From Conus ventricosus (Eukaryota; Mollusca; Gastropoda; Neogastropoda; Conidae), in NCBI GenBank assembly GCA_018398815.1, contig CM031616.1, positions 34,559,168 through 34,623,167 on the forward strand: a stretch of DNA of 64,000 nt, in the 5' to 3' direction. Shown piece by piece: positions 32,880 through 45,300 of the stretch (position 1 is its first letter; each line of letters starts with the position of its first letter). A program made the position numbers and the translations under genes. Below the pieces are notes generated by a model. That model was not told where the DNA came from, did no database searches, and saw nothing but the letters and a program-made list of their open reading frames with translations.

Positions 32880-33845
32880 CCAGTTTTAAATCGCCGAATG
32901 CAAAATTTTCGACTACAGTCCCTGTCTTTTGAAATCGAAAAACATACGGACCAGACAAAAATCGCCGTCTTCTTGAAGAAAGCTTGGCAGAAAGGGTTGC
33001 TGGCCGGGGCTCCATTATGGGAGCACAGAATATCGGCAGCTTATGGCGTTCTACCCCCCGCCCCCAAAGGGAGCACGGGACAATCCTTGTCCAGGGTTGC
33101 GGATGAGAGCCCCAACTCTGCAGGTATCTAGAAACCAACCCTACATTTAACGGCGATACAGGTAGGAAAAGCCAACAACAAAATTTGGATCGATACATTC
33201 TATCTCAGTCGCCCGACCAAAAAATTGAATATTCCTGGTCAAGCTAGGGTGTGAACTGAGATTGATATAAAATGGAAGCTCGGGATGCAGACAACGTTGA
33301 CCCGGTTTGTAACGGGTCGCAGATTCGTGTCATAACAGTTCCCCCACTCCTTTGACCAAATTCGTTAAAAAATCAATATTTTTAGCCAGCTGTTCCCAGA
33401 GAGGCGAAAACCCGCAGAAAAAGTAATTTGTTCACGCTGTCTTAAACCAGACCATATGTCTCCAATCCCTCAGGAGATTGGGCAGACAGTGCGGGCAACT
33501 AATAATAAAAGAGGAGACGCGATGCGAACTGATGGACAACTTACAGCGGACAGACAAAAAAAGGATGAACACACTGACAGACAAACGATTGACAAACAAA
33601 CGGGTGGTAAAAAGGCTGGTGTCAAAAGCAATCCTAGCACCAGTGAAACGGAACAGAACACTAATAAGTCTGTCAACAGGAATGACAAGGGCGCCCCCTC
33701 CCCCGCCAAACCACCCCCCTAACCTCCATGGACCGCTCTCCCCGCAACAGGCCCGCTACTCCCAACAAGCGGCGCCTGTCCAGACAGCGACACACCCCGG
33801 GAGAGGGAGCAGAGAAATCCCGGCGCTGTGACCGTAAAATCGGAT
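32880..33845 (+). pseudogene. ORF1: Non-LTR retrotransposon ORF1 remnant
   Basis: ORF1 of L1/Tx1-like elements encodes an RNA-binding protein of the ribonucleoprotein. Visible pieces: LQSLSFEIEKHTDQTKIAVF (about 32,900-32,960), TRFVTGRRFVS-like residues near 33,300-33,335, then a CCHC region near 33,430-33,530: CSRCLKPDHMSP with its last Cys lost, followed by CGQLIIKEETRC with the His lost. Two tandem knuckles after a GRRFV segment are typical of these ORF1 proteins. A Pro/Arg-rich tail follows (APPPPPNHPPNL, then NKRRLSRQRH). Frames shift repeatedly; the 5' limit is uncertain. Confidence 0.6.
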
Positions 33846-34038
33846 GGTTCATTGACGACGGATGTTGTGGACTCTGAGTCGAGTCCGCGTCAGCTGATCG
33901 GGGACATAGCTCAGGTTTACCATTCATGTCTACCAACGGATAATGACCCCGGAAATGTTTTAAATGGACCATGATTTTGGGAACAGTGTTTACTGATTGA
34001 AATTGTTGCAGTTAATCAAATAAACTAAGGTTTCATTC

Positions 34039-37000
34039 CATGGATAAAATTAATATTGTTTCACTAAATGTTAAGGTTTAAAAAAACAGGTTTAAAAGGA
34101 AATCTTTGTTTGCATATTTTAAAGAAAAACGTTTGATGTTATTTGCTTACAGGAATGTCATATAACAGATAGAGATGTAAGGGAAAGGGAAAAACAATGG
34201 GGTGGAGCAATTTTTTTCAATGAGGGTACGAACAAAAGCAGGGGCCCGAAGTTACTTTGATTTCAAAACACTTTAATGGAAAAGTTAACTTGGAGCTTGC
34301 ACAAGACAGAATCCTAGTCATTTCAGTGGTAAATGAATACTATAATATAATGGTTGCCAATGTTTATGCACCCAACAGACGAAGGAAAAAATAATATATT
34401 ATCGAAAGTTGATTGAAATTTTTAATTCTAAGAACAAGAAGATTTAATTATTCTTGGCGATTTTAATTGTACACTGAACAGTGATCTCGACATAGTGCCC
34501 GGGTCAACCCCACGACAGATCGGAAACACTGCCAGTTTTCAACAGGTCATTGATACATTAGATTTAACAGATGCCTGGAGACTTTATCATCCGAAAGAAA
34601 AAGATGCTTCATGGATTCGTCTGAACCCGTACATTGCGCGAAGATTAGATTATTGTTTTGTTTCTAAACAACATTTTGCGTTTCTGTACTATTTTGGTGA
34701 ACATTTTTTGTTCCAAATTCCGATCATAAGGCTGTTGTCCTTGAACTGAACGAGAATGATTTCACTCGAGGACCAGGAAACTGGAGATTCAATAATAGTT
34801 TTCTTAAAAATGTTTTGTTTGTACAAAAATGAATACCTGTTAGATACATTTCTTTCAGACAACGAAACTCTGAATGATTTAGAAGAAATGGGAAATGTGT
34901 AAGGTTGAAATAAGAAATGTTTGTATAGATTTTGGAAAGATCTGGCGTGTAAAAAAAGAAACGAGTCATTAATATTGCAGTCACAGTTCAAAGCTAGAAA
35001 AAAGGCTTGCCAAGGATCCAGAAAACGAAAATATTAATAAAAGATTTTTGAAATAAAACAAAAATCTAGAGATTTTGCAGGCTTACAAAACTAGAGGTGC
35101 TCAGGTAAGATGTAGGCTTAAATGGATAGAAGAAGGAGAAAAAAATACAAAATATTTTTGTGGTTTAAAAAAGGCACGAAGTAGAAATAGGATTTTTACA
35201 AAGACTGTGTAAAAAAACAGGTAACATTACTACAGATCAAAGAGAAATAATGCAAGAACAAACGGCATTCTATAGACGATTGTATACTCAGAAAACTGAA
35301 GCGCAAAATGTAGAAGAAGCTGCTGAAATTTTTATTGAAAATGCAGAATTAAGACATTTTGAAGAAAATTGATGCAGTAATATGTGAAGGTATAGTGACA
35401 TTAGAAGAGACGACATCTGCTCTTAAAGAAGATGAAAAATGGTTCTGCTCCAGGAAGTGATGGCTTAACAACCGAGTTTTATAAAACATTTTGGTTTCAA
35501 AATTAGGTAATGTTGTCACTAACTCTTTTAAATTGAATCCTTAAAAGAGGGAGACTCTCATTTACACAAAAGGCAAGGAATTATAACCCTTTTTCATAAA
35601 GGTAAAGACTTGGATAGGGATACACTTAATAACTGGAGACCCATTACTCTTACTAATTCTGATTATAAAATTTGGCAAAGGTACTCTCAGAAAGACTGGG
35701 TAAAGTCATCCATAACTTAGTCAACGAAGAAACAAGTTGGCTACATAAAAGGAAGAAAATATCACAGTTTCTTAGAACCATTGATGAAATCATCAACTAT
35801 TTAAATAAACTGGAAAGGCGGGGTACTTATTAGCTTAAAAGATTATGAAAAAGCCCTTTGATTCCATATCAAAAAAAAATCTTCTACATGTATTCAAAGT
35901 ATTAGGGGTTTGGGACCGATTTCCCGAGATGGGGAAGTTTTGACAGATGGTAACCCAAAACTGCATCAAAACCCTGGAGGTTGGTTATCTGAGCATTTGA
36001 TGTAAAATTGTGGTATAAGGCAGGGCTGTCCCTTTCCCCCTTAGCGTTCGTTTTAGCTGTGGCTCTTGGCTGCAAAGATCAGAAAAAGTCAAAAACAGGT
36101 ATCCCAAGTGCCAACAAGGAACCATACAAACGAACAGTAAAATAAAGATAAAACAATTCGCTATGATACCACCTTAAATTCTTAGAAAGCAAAAATGATT
36201 GATTGAATCCTTAAAATATTCTGAAAGCATTTGAGGCATTCTCTGGTCTTAAGTTAAATATGAATAAGACTAAAGCTATAAGAAAGGGTAGGAGAAAAAA
36301 TGAAAACAATCTTTCCTTTTTCTATAGTAGAAAGAATTAAAATACTGGGAATTTATTTCGAAAAAGATAAAATGGCTAAGAACATCGAAAAAGAACTGGG
36401 AAAGGGGAGAGATTCAAACCATAGAAAAATCAAAAGAACTGGAGTAAACGAGACATCAGTATCGTGGCAAAATTACTGTAATTAAATCTTTTTTGGGTTA
36501 GTCAGTTAGTTTTTGTAATGCAGTCAGTTGGTATTCCCTTTGACGTCCTGCGGAGATAAAAACGATGTTATATAAATTTGTTTGGCAAAAAAAACACAGT
36601 AAACGGAAAGCATTTGAAAAAGTTAAAGGAAAGTAATGGAATCAGATTATAATTTAGGAGGTTTTAAAAATGGTAAACATTATGGATCTTCAAAACAGTA
36701 TGTATTTGCAATGGGCGGGGAAATTGTTCTCTGCAACAGATGAAAACTGGAGTAAGATTCCGAGGTGGCAAATTAAACAAAATAATTAAAAAAATGATAG
36801 CATATTTAAGTTTAATTGTAATGCAAAAAAACAAAAGCAAATTGAACTAATAGACAATGAATTTTGGAGCAATGTAGTCACCATTTATCTGAATAATAAA
36901 AGGAAAACCAATTAGAAGAAGTAAACCCAATACTTTTTTAGATCAAATGTTATTATAATAATTTGATATTATATAAAGGGGAATATATTATATTTTCAAG

Positions 37001-37799
37001 AATGGAATGAAAAGGGGATACAGTTAGTTAGGACATTGTGCACATTGATTGAAAATAGATTATTTAATCTTTCAGAAGTAGAGACAGTTTTAGGATATCG
37101 TAATGCAAATACTATTTTTGAATACAATGCACTGCGAAAACCCCTCTCCCCTTATCTTGGCTGGAATGGATATATGACAACAATATTCCTCTTGACAATG
37201 TTTTCTCGCTGACTGCGAAGCCCATCTATTCAATACAAAACCAAAAGAGATAAAGAAGTTACTGGAAACAAAGGAATCCAACTTACATAACTGCAAATGG
37301 CAAAGATTTTTGGGTAGAAAACTTAACTTTGAAAAAGATGATCTCGTATTTGGGTAATACCCAAAAATGCTACAAAAGAAGTTTGGTTGAATGAACTACA
37401 ATGGAAAAAAAAACCACAACATTTACCCTACTAAAATTCTTTGCAAAAAATGAAGTATCGGAAACAAATAGTGTGATACTGTACAGATGAAATCGACTTT
37501 ATCGAACATTTCTTTTTCTACTGTCCTCCCCTCAAACAAATTTTGGAATTATGTAGAAATATTGATTTCATCGAGAATCGGTAAATCCTTAAAACGGTCC
37601 TAACTGACGTACCCCTTTGGTGTCCGCAGAGATGATATAAGTAAACCCAACACAAAATCGATTAACCATATTATATTATGGGGAAAATGTCCATTTGCAT
37701 AGCACGTAAAACTGAAAAATTGGGTAGGCATTTCAAATGATCTTTGATCAACACATAGAACTGAGAAAACGTTACATCAATTACTTATTGCGTAATTAA
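34039..37799 (+). pseudogene. ORF2: Non-LTR retrotransposon ORF2 (endonuclease-RT), L1/Tx1-like
   Basis: Nicks the target and reverse-transcribes element RNA at the site. Endonuclease (34,039-34,760) keeps its landmarks: SLNVKGL, LQECHITD, VANVYAPN, LGDFNCTLNSDLD (34,453-34,491), RLDYCFVSKQ and SDHKAVVLEL (about 34,718-34,747). RT includes GSAPGSDGLTTEFYKTFW in shifted frames (~35,440-35,490), NNWRPITLTNSDYKI (35,627-35,671), DYEKAFDSI-like (~35,840), RQGCPFPPLAF (~36,016) and GLKLNMNKTKAI (36,249-36,284). The FADDT box (~36,153-36,170) is broken by one missing base. C-terminal blocks LGIYFEKDK and LQWAGKLFSA follow, ending at HIELRKRYINYLLRN. There are many frameshifts. About 1,250 codons in total, a normal ORF2 length. 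Confidence 0.85.
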
Positions 37800-38090
37800 T
37801 AAGTAACAGAGTTTAGAAGCACGCTTTTGTAAAAACTTCGGATACTGGAGTAGTATCTCTTCCCGGAAAAAGAAGACAAAGTATAACAAAACCACTAGGT
37901 AGCCATCTGTTTTATGCTGTGTATTGGTTATGTTTATCCGTTTGTTTCGCCTATATGTCCGTCTGTGTATGCAATACATTTGTTCCCAAAAATTTCACAG
38001 GCCATTGCATTTATATCTGTTATTCCTAGAGCTGTATCTATGTTTTGGCTTGCCACCACTGTACACTGCACAAGCCCACTCACGCATGCA
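37800..38090. other. LINE 3' flank
   Basis: A short stretch after the ORF2 stop with no further recognised domain. No clear poly-A tail or target duplication found. Confidence 0.4.
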
Positions 38091-38099
38091 CAAAACGCT

Positions 38100-38111
38100 T
38101 TGCCACGCGCG

Positions 38112-38142
<31 letters not shown>

Positions 38143-38460
38143 CACCACACACCCACACACACACACGCACGCACGCCCCACGCACCACACACACACACAC
38201 ACACACACCACACATTCTCTCTCTTCTTCTTCCCCCTTCTCTCTCTCTCTCTCCCTCTCTCTCTCTCTCTCCTCTCTCTCTCACACACACACACATTTCA
38301 CACACACGCACACACCACACACACACACCACACACCCACACACACACACACACAACACACACACACACACACTAAGAAAATGCATAAACATACACTTACA
38401 CACACCTCCCACCCCCACCCCACCCCCACCCCCCACCCCACCTCCCACACACATGCACTT
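38100..38460. repeat. Compound (CA)n-(CT)n-(CA)n-(CCCCA)n microsatellite
   Basis: GCGCGC then (CA)n with CGCACG interruptions to ~38,213, (CT)n at 38,216-38,281, (CA)n to ~38,373, then CCACCCC units at 38,405-38,450. Frames up to 272 codons across it are purely repeat-derived. Confidence 0.95.
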
Positions 38461-38804
38461 ATTATCTCGCTTCTTGGCTTTCCTCATGTCTCCCTTTTAG
38501 ACCCCCTTTTCGCTATAAGGGTGGCATCTTTGGGGAATAGACCAATTTCCGAGATTATATGTGACCCTCGTCTAAGTCTCCTGTATACTTTTGTCATCTT
38601 TCCTAGGATCATCCTTGCATTCTTTTTCGCCCCTCTTCAAGGATGGTTACCGGGAATATTAAGTTCACGAACGACAGTGATGGGTATTATTATGATCATA
38701 ACTACTTTTCTCAGTCGCCATACCTCTCTTCGTTTGATGTGAATTTTAAAGCTTCTATAAGCCGACCCTTTTTTTTTCTTTTTTTTTTTAAAATTATTAG
38801 TAGT

Positions 38805-38842
38805 AGTAGTATTATTATTTTTGTTGTTGTTGTTGTTGTTGT
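38805..38842. repeat. (TAG)n-(TTG)n trinucleotide tract
   Basis: TAGTAGTAGTAGTATTATTATT followed by (TTG)n. Same motif classes as the large trinucleotide cluster downstream. Confidence 0.85.
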
Positions 38843-39242
38843 ATGTCTTTCTTTCAGTCTGTCTTGGAGAAAAACTGAGGGAAAAAGTTGTTTAATCCTT
38901 CTGCTTCATTTAAGTGGTTTGCGTTGTATAAGCAGCATATTACAAGCGTGAGAGTGCCAGTACACCACACATTAGAACATTAACAAACCCAGACAATTTG
39001 TATCAACTGCTAAAATACTAAAATCAGCAAAAATGTGTCCATTTGTAAGAAAACAAACAGACAATGCATGGTGTGTAAGAGACTGGTTGGGGACAAAAAA
39101 AGGAGGAAAAAAAAAAGAAAAGAAGGAAAAAAACAAAAGTAGTTGAAATTTTTATTTCTTTTTCTCGCCTTTTGTTTTTTTTTGGCAGATGAAGAGGACA
39201 GTGTTGAGCACCAAAAAATGAAGAGGTGGATTTCGGCCCTAG

Positions 39243-39244
39243 GG

Positions 39245-39281
<37 letters not shown>

Positions 39282-39322
39282 GTCACCGCCTTAGGTGCTC
39301 CATTGATCCGATAACTGATGCC

Positions 39323-39353
<31 letters not shown>
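39243..39353. repeat. Two poly-A tracts
   Basis: A-runs of about 37 bases (39,243-39,280) and about 27 bases (39,327-39,353) separated by GGTGCTCCATTGATCCGATA. Two close poly-A tails in the same direction could mark retroposed short elements, but the spacer carries no recognised SINE body. Confidence 0.85.
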
Positions 39354-39357
<4 letters not shown>

Positions 39358-39426
39358 ATGTGGCTTCTAGTCCCGTCTATAAGCTGCACCTGATCGAAAT
39401 TTGATCTTGAAATGCGACCTCGTGTA

Positions 39427-39427
<1 letters not shown>

Positions 39428-39462
<35 letters not shown>

Positions 39463-39540
39463 ACCTTAAATCGTGCACGCACCACCGCCTTGCTGGGAAG
39501 ACAGGGGGATGGGAGAACGGGGACGAGGGGGGATGTAACC

Positions 39541-39577
<37 letters not shown>

Positions 39578-39827
39578 CCACAGCCGCTCCCTTGATCGTG
39601 TTATACCCTCTCACCTCCTCTCTCCTGTTTTGCCTGGTTTGAGGCGGAAATCCCGCGGCAAAATCAAGACAACAACAACTTCACGCTTCGTTGTGTCAAG
39701 ACGGAGTGCACTGCGAGATATGCCAAACGTTGGGAGGCTAGATGGGCGCAGGGGGGGGGGGGGGGGGGGTGAGAGAAGGTTGGGGATAGGGAGATGGCGC
39801 GGTGGTGGGGGTGGGAAAACGTATGAA

Positions 39828-39870
<43 letters not shown>
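39428..39870. repeat. (CA)n, (CT)n and poly-G tracts
   Basis: (CA)n at 39,431-39,462, (CT)n at 39,547-39,574, poly-G at 39,749-39,769, (TC)n at 39,831-39,866. Intervening sequence has no recognised gene. Confidence 0.9.
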
Positions 39871-41150
39871 GCCTTCTCAATACTCTAGACCATCCACACA
39901 ATGTTCAAGATACTCATAGCGTATTTTTAAGTCTTTCAACGAAACAGAGCAATCCGGATAATCAATGATTTGAGGTGAGATACAGACAACGTTGTTAACT
40001 TAAGCTGAGGAGGGTGAATGCAAGTACTTGACTGGGATGTATGTAATGCGTTTTTTATTTTTGATACATTGGGCATTGCAAACCAAAACTCTCTTTATTT
40101 GAAATTCGCAGAATGGACACAAAAAGTTCATTCTTGGTTACATTTCTCCTGAGATTCATTTGATCTACATTTAATTGTGGCACACTGAAACCGACTGTGA
40201 TCAGGCTCTTTCTGGTTTGTAAATGACCGATTGGTTAATCACTTTTACATGTCCTCTATAATTAGAAATGATCGCTGTGCGTTACTTTGGTAGCCGCCGG
40301 GCTGTGTGTAAAATGTAGACTTGAATCAACCTAGTTCTCATTGTTAAAAAAAATCTTTCATAAGCAAACCGTTGATTTTCCCAAACTTCTGCAAATTCAC
40401 ATTTATAAATGAAGAAGTAGATGACACTGCTCGTGGTTCTTTTTTTTTTTTTTTTTTTTTTGGGGGGGGGGGGGGTTGTTTGTTTTGTTGTGTTTTTGTT
40501 TTTGTTTTTGTTTGTTTGTGTGTTGTTGTTTTTTTAATTATGGAGTATATTGATATTTCGTGTGCTCTATGAGGAACTCGACGAGACTGCATTTTCGTAG
40601 TTCTAAACAAGTATTGAAAACATTTGTTAAAATACATATTTAAATACAATATGAACCTACCCAGTTTTCCATAGACCACTGCAATATAGTAGCTAAACTC
40701 GATTCGAAAATCTTTTCAAGACAAAAACGTGGACTTTTTCTGCAATACCACGTCCAATTATGTCCCACATCCCTGCTCCATAAGTAAATATACTGTTTGG
40801 ATCAGAGTTTCCGAGCATTTGAAAAATGCAATAGGAGATTTTTTTCTCTATGGACCATAAAAGTCTATATAGAATAATCACACCTCTCTTTGCTCTGCAA
40901 GAGGCATACAAACTATTGTCATCTTAGTTTTTCCAAGGGAGAGCATTCCAAGAGAACCTTGTCCACCATTTTGGAAGTAAATATAACAAAGTTAGATTTC
41001 CGAAGTGACTGTCAGGTCATTTTCCAGCTGTAATGTACAGCACGCGTGATTTTGCAGACTGTTGACCGAATCAAAGAGTATAGGGCGTCTACAGCAAACG
41101 TAGAAATGACAATTTCTAGAACAACTGGAGGCAAGTTCAATACCAGTTTA
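39870..41150. other. Unassigned stretch with poly-T/poly-G tract
   Basis: Apart from a T-run passing into a G-run and TTTTG repeats at 40,440-40,540, I see nothing recognisable. It is AT-moderate and non-repetitive by eye. Confidence 0.35.
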
Positions 41151-41416
41151 TTGTTGCTGTTGTACTTGTTGTTGTAGTTGTTGTTGTTTGTTGTTCTTAT
41201 TCCTGTTAGTGTTGTTGTTGTTGTTGTTGTTGTTGTGTTGTTGTTGATCTTCGTCTTCTTCTCCTTCTTCCTATTATTACCATTTTATCATCATTATTAT
41301 ATTATTATTATTATCATCATCATTATTATTATCATTATTATTATTATCATTGTTATTATTATTATTTACTCCATCTTCATCCTCATCATCCTAATCCTCA
41401 TCTTCATTATTATCGT

Positions 41417-41466
<50 letters not shown>

Positions 41467-41470
41467 TAGT

Positions 41471-41505
<35 letters not shown>

Positions 41506-41580
41506 TAGTAGCAGTGACAGCAGCAGCAGCAGCAGCAGCAGAAGTAGTAGTAGTAGTAGCAGTAGTACTAGTCGTAGTAG
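41150..41580. repeat. Compound trinucleotide microsatellite (TTG, ATT, TAG, CAG)
   Basis: (TTG)n at ~41,150-41,245, (ATT/ATC)n at ~41,270-41,420, (TAG)n at 41,418-41,467, (CAG)n at 41,470-41,490, (TAG)n, (CAG)n at 41,520-41,540, and (TAG)n. All frames are open because no unit in a given frame is a stop; the 202-codon frame is not a gene. Confidence 0.95.
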
Positions 41581-41799
41581 TTCTACAGCCAGCTGATTTC
41601 AAGAAAAGCAAAAGGAGAAAACAGGACTACACACCTCACAGCTCTCTGCTCTCCGCCATATGCCAGTTGTGGCAATCAACACACAGCCCTTTTTTGTCAA
41701 AGAAAACCTGTCTTTCGCCAAGTGACAGTTCGCAAACAGATCAGATATATCCACCTAAAGACAAGATAATGAAAATCCGGTCATAATTAGAATTGGTGT

Positions 41800-41802
41800 C
41801 AC

Positions 41803-41862
<60 letters not shown>

Positions 41863-41905
41863 GTGGAGGGTGGTAAAGTAAATGGAGGTGGGGGGAGGGG
41901 CGGTG

Positions 41906-41937
<32 letters not shown>

Positions 41938-41940
41938 AGA
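41800..41940. repeat. (CT)n and poly-G tracts
   Basis: (CT)n at 41,803-41,858 and a G-run of about 28 bases at 41,908-41,936. Confidence 0.9.
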
Positions 41941-42096
41941 GAGTGGGGTCAACGTTTTCTGGTTTCAATGGAAAGACTCAAGTGACAAAGACCTAGACAG
42001 TGTCTGTTGTTCTCATAACGGGTGATCGACTCAATCTCTTTCTTTCATTTCTTCGTTTGCCCTTTAAACTTGACATCACGAACTACTGGACAGCTG

Positions 42097-42097
<1 letters not shown>

Positions 42098-42171
<74 letters not shown>
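42098..42171. repeat. (CT)n microsatellite
   Basis: About 36 CT units with a single TTC interruption near 42,119. Confidence 0.95.
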
Positions 42172-42172
<1 letters not shown>

Positions 42173-42639
42173 CACCAGGTAAACACACGCAATAAACACA
42201 GCAAAATAAGAGAGCTGGCACCAAACAGAGTTTGTCTCTGTTGCCAGCTTAAAGGACACATGAATCTTCCGCCTGTTCTGCTGAACAGAATTAGCCTTCT
42301 GGAAGCAATGTGCCAGTCCTTTAGATGCTGTGCTTTCCGCTTGATAACGGCGCGTATTTTGGGCGAATACCGCGCACGTGCGTTCAAAAGGTTACACCAA
42401 CACGCGGACATAGAAACCACCTGTTGGCGCATGTTGTGCAAACAGTTCAGTTGTGAGTACACGCCTCCACATCCACACGCAAAAGAAACGCGTTCTACTT
42501 GTCGATGACCTTTACGTTTGTTGTGGTGGTCGTTGGAAGAGGCAGTGAGGAAAGAAAGGGAGAGACAGATTAGCGTTTAGACTGGCAGGGGAGAGGGGGC
42601 AAAAGTTACTGTTTTTTTTGTTACCCCTGAGATTCATAG

Positions 42640-44165
42640 TGCTAATAACAATAGTAGCAACCGGAGCGTAAGCAATACTAATTGTAGTAGTTGTAGCGGC
42701 AGCAGTAAGAGTAGTAGCAGCAGCAGGTGTTGTAGTAGCAGCGGCAGCAGCAGCACAAGCGACAGGGGAAGCAATAATAAATAGTAGATGTAGCCATTGT
42801 AGCAGAAACAGCAGCAGCAGTGATAGACGTGGTGGTAGTAGCAGCATAGCAGTTGCGGTGGTAGAACTAGCGGCAGCAACACCAGCAGTGGTAGTAGTAG
42901 CAGTAGAGGCCAAAAACAACAGTCCGTAGCAATAGTAGTAAAGCAGCAGCAGCAGCAGTAGCAGCAACAGCAGTAGCAGGTGTAGAAGCAGCAGTAGCAA
43001 CAGCAGCAGCAATAGCAGCAACAGCAGTAGTAGGTGTGGAAGCAGCGGTAGCAACAGCAGCAGCAGTAGCAGCAGCAGCAGCAATAATAGCAGTAGTAGC
43101 AGCAGCAGCAAAAGTATATAGTAAACAATAGTCGTAGCAGCGGCAACAGAAGCAACAGTATTACCAGTACCAGAAGCGTTTGCATGAGTGGCAGTAGCAG
43201 GAGCAGCAGTTGCAGTACTAGCGGCAGCGGCCAGCAGCAGTAGCAACAGCAGTAGCAGTAGTGGTTGTCGAAGTAGCAGCAGACGATTCAACATCAGCAG
43301 CAGCAGCAAAAGCAACAGTAATTATAGTAACAAAGAAGCAACAGGAACTGCAGCGGCAGTAGCAGTAATAGTAACAGTAGCAGACAACACAGCAGCGGCA
43401 GTTGTAGCTATAGCAGCAACAGAAGCAGCAGCAGCATAGCTGTAGTGGTAGACGTAATAATAGTAAGACGGTGCAGCAGTAGTTGTAGCAGCAGCAGAAG
43501 CAGCAGTAGCGGCATCAGCAGTAGCAGTAATTGCAGAAGTGGTGGTAGACGATGCAGCAGCAGCAGCAGCAGCAGAAGTAAAAATAGCAGCAACAGAAGC
43601 AGCAGGAGCAGCAACAGCCGCAGAAGTAGTAAGAGTAGTAGTTATGGTAGTAGACACAGAAGCAGAAGTAATCATAGCAACAACAGAAGCAGCGGTAGTA
43701 GTTATTGTGGTAGCAGTAATAGTAGCAGAGGCAGAAGCAGCAGTAGTAGCATAGCAGCAACAGAAACAACAGTAACAGCAATTGCAACAGTGGTAGTACA
43801 TATACCAGCAGCAGTAGATACGCAATAATAGGAGACGGTACGCAGGCAGCAGTAGTAGCTATAGCACCAGCATAAGCAGCAGCAACATCAGTAATAATAG
43901 TAACAATAGTAGTAATAGTAGTAGATGCGGAAGCAGCAGCAATAGTCATAACAGCGACAGAACCAGGAGTAGCAGCAACAGCATCAGTAGTAGTAGCAGC
44001 AGCTGACGACAGAGCAGCAGCAGCCGTAGTTATAACAACAGAAGCAGCAGCAGTAGCAGTAAAAATAGTAGTATACGAAGTAGTAGTAGATGCAGCAGAA
44101 ACATATTAGTTATAGCAGCAACAGAAGCAACAGCAGCAGCAGCAGCAGCAGCAGTAGTAGCCGCA
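42640..44165. repeat. ~1.5-kb degenerate CAG/TAG trinucleotide array
   Basis: Nearly every triplet is NAG, NNA or NTA built on AGC and AGT (CAGCAGTAGTAGCAGCAACAG-like). Runs of pure CAG are short and interspersed with GTA, GCA and ACA. The triplet phase is largely kept for ~1.5 kb, giving 'open' frames up to 267 codons in several frames and both strands (poly-Ser/Ala/Val or poly-Leu/Thr). Composition alone explains these frames. Confidence 0.9.
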
Positions 44166-44285
44166 GTAATAGTATTGAAAGTATAAATATTGGTAGAAAC
44201 AGTATGAATGACAGTAGCAATCCCGTCGTGAGCCTGTAGTGATATGGTGATGTCAGCTGTATCAACACAGAAATGCAAGATATAG

Positions 44286-44382
<97 letters not shown>

Positions 44383-44386
44383 CTTT
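44286..44386. repeat. (TG)n microsatellite
   Basis: About 45 TG units with one TATG interruption, ending GCGCGCGC. Confidence 0.95.
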
Positions 44387-44594
44387 TTTTTTTCCCCCAG
44401 CGAAGATTTCCCATTTCGAACAATCAGTGATTTCATCCTGGAGAAACAGCCACATCAAAAGTGGACCATTGTCCAAAAACCAACGGCCGTCATGACTATG
44501 CAAAATGAATGTGGTCTCTCTTGGCACAGGGGATCGACGTGCAATGACTGCACCAGTCATGACAGCACCAGTCATGACAGCACCAGCTATAATG

Positions 44595-44700
44595 GTAGAA
44601 GTAGTAGTAGTAGTATAGTAGTAGTAGTAGTAGTAGTAGCGGTAGCAGCAGCAGCAGCCGGCGTTGATCGCGGTGGTTTTTGTATTATGAAGTACAAATC

Positions 44701-44751
<51 letters not shown>

Positions 44752-44755
44752 CGCG
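44595..44755. repeat. (AGT)n, (CAG)n and (CA)n tracts
   Basis: GTAGTAGTAG at 44,601-44,640 and CAG units to 44,660; then (CA)n at 44,702-44,752 after a short unique spacer. Just before, CAGTCATGACAGCACCAGTCATGACAGCACC at 44,551-44,585 is a short tandem of 16 bases. Confidence 0.9.
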
Positions 44756-45114
44756 CGCGATTTTTGTTCTGGTACTGGAGTTGGTGGAATGCTGCCAGCT
44801 CTATGATAAAGCAGTGGCCACAGCTGCCGTTACAGTTGCAACTAGAAGGTCAGAATGGAGAACGAAGACCTCTGCCACAGTCGAACAGATCCCGGATCCG
44901 CACTTTGATCCGGATCTGTATCTTGGATCCACACTAAACATTGTAATGGGTTCGTCCTGGGGCAATATTCCATCTGCCGTGAAGTTTTGTGAAAGTCGTT
45001 TCAGTAGATTCTTTTTTTTAAACAAATTATGAATCCCCCTTTCAACCCAGGCCCTTGCAAGTGAGTGACTTAAAGCATGCCCCAGAATCGCCCAAAAGGG
45101 GGGGGGGGGGGGGA

Positions 45115-45300
45115 TAATTTGGCACGTGCCCATATCCATCCTCCTGTCACATACAGGGGAGGGAGGGGGTGGACTGGGGCGGGTAGCTATATTAGCTCCT
45201 AGGAATGGTGTAGAAACATCCAAAGGAGTGAATTTGGCACGTGCCTAAATCCACCCTCCTGTCACATACAGCGGGGTGAATTGGGACAAGTATCCATATC
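45115..45300. repeat. Short direct repeat GGCACGTGCC...CTCCTGTCACATACAG
   Basis: GGCACGTGCC.A.ATCCA.CC and TCCTGTCACATACAG occur at 45,121-45,158 and again at 45,236-45,273 (period ~115). GGCACGTGCC is itself a 10-bp palindrome. Possibly a two-unit dispersed repeat; function unknown. Confidence 0.7.

Noticed and set aside
37924..38742. 272-codon plus-strand frame
   Set aside because: Almost entirely (CA)n/(CT)n-derived Thr-His-Pro/Leu-Ser runs; no codon-like composition.
41178..41786. 202-codon plus-strand frame with hydrophobic and Ser runs
   Set aside because: Translation of TTG/ATT/TAG/CAG repeats; the 'membrane' stretch is repeat-derived.
42512..43315. 267-codon Leu-rich minus-strand frame
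   Set aside because: Product of the CAG/TAG array, equally open in neighbouring frames.
44273..44806. 177-codon frame spanning (TG)n and (AGT)n
   Set aside because: Microsatellite-derived at both ends, unique centre has no motif.
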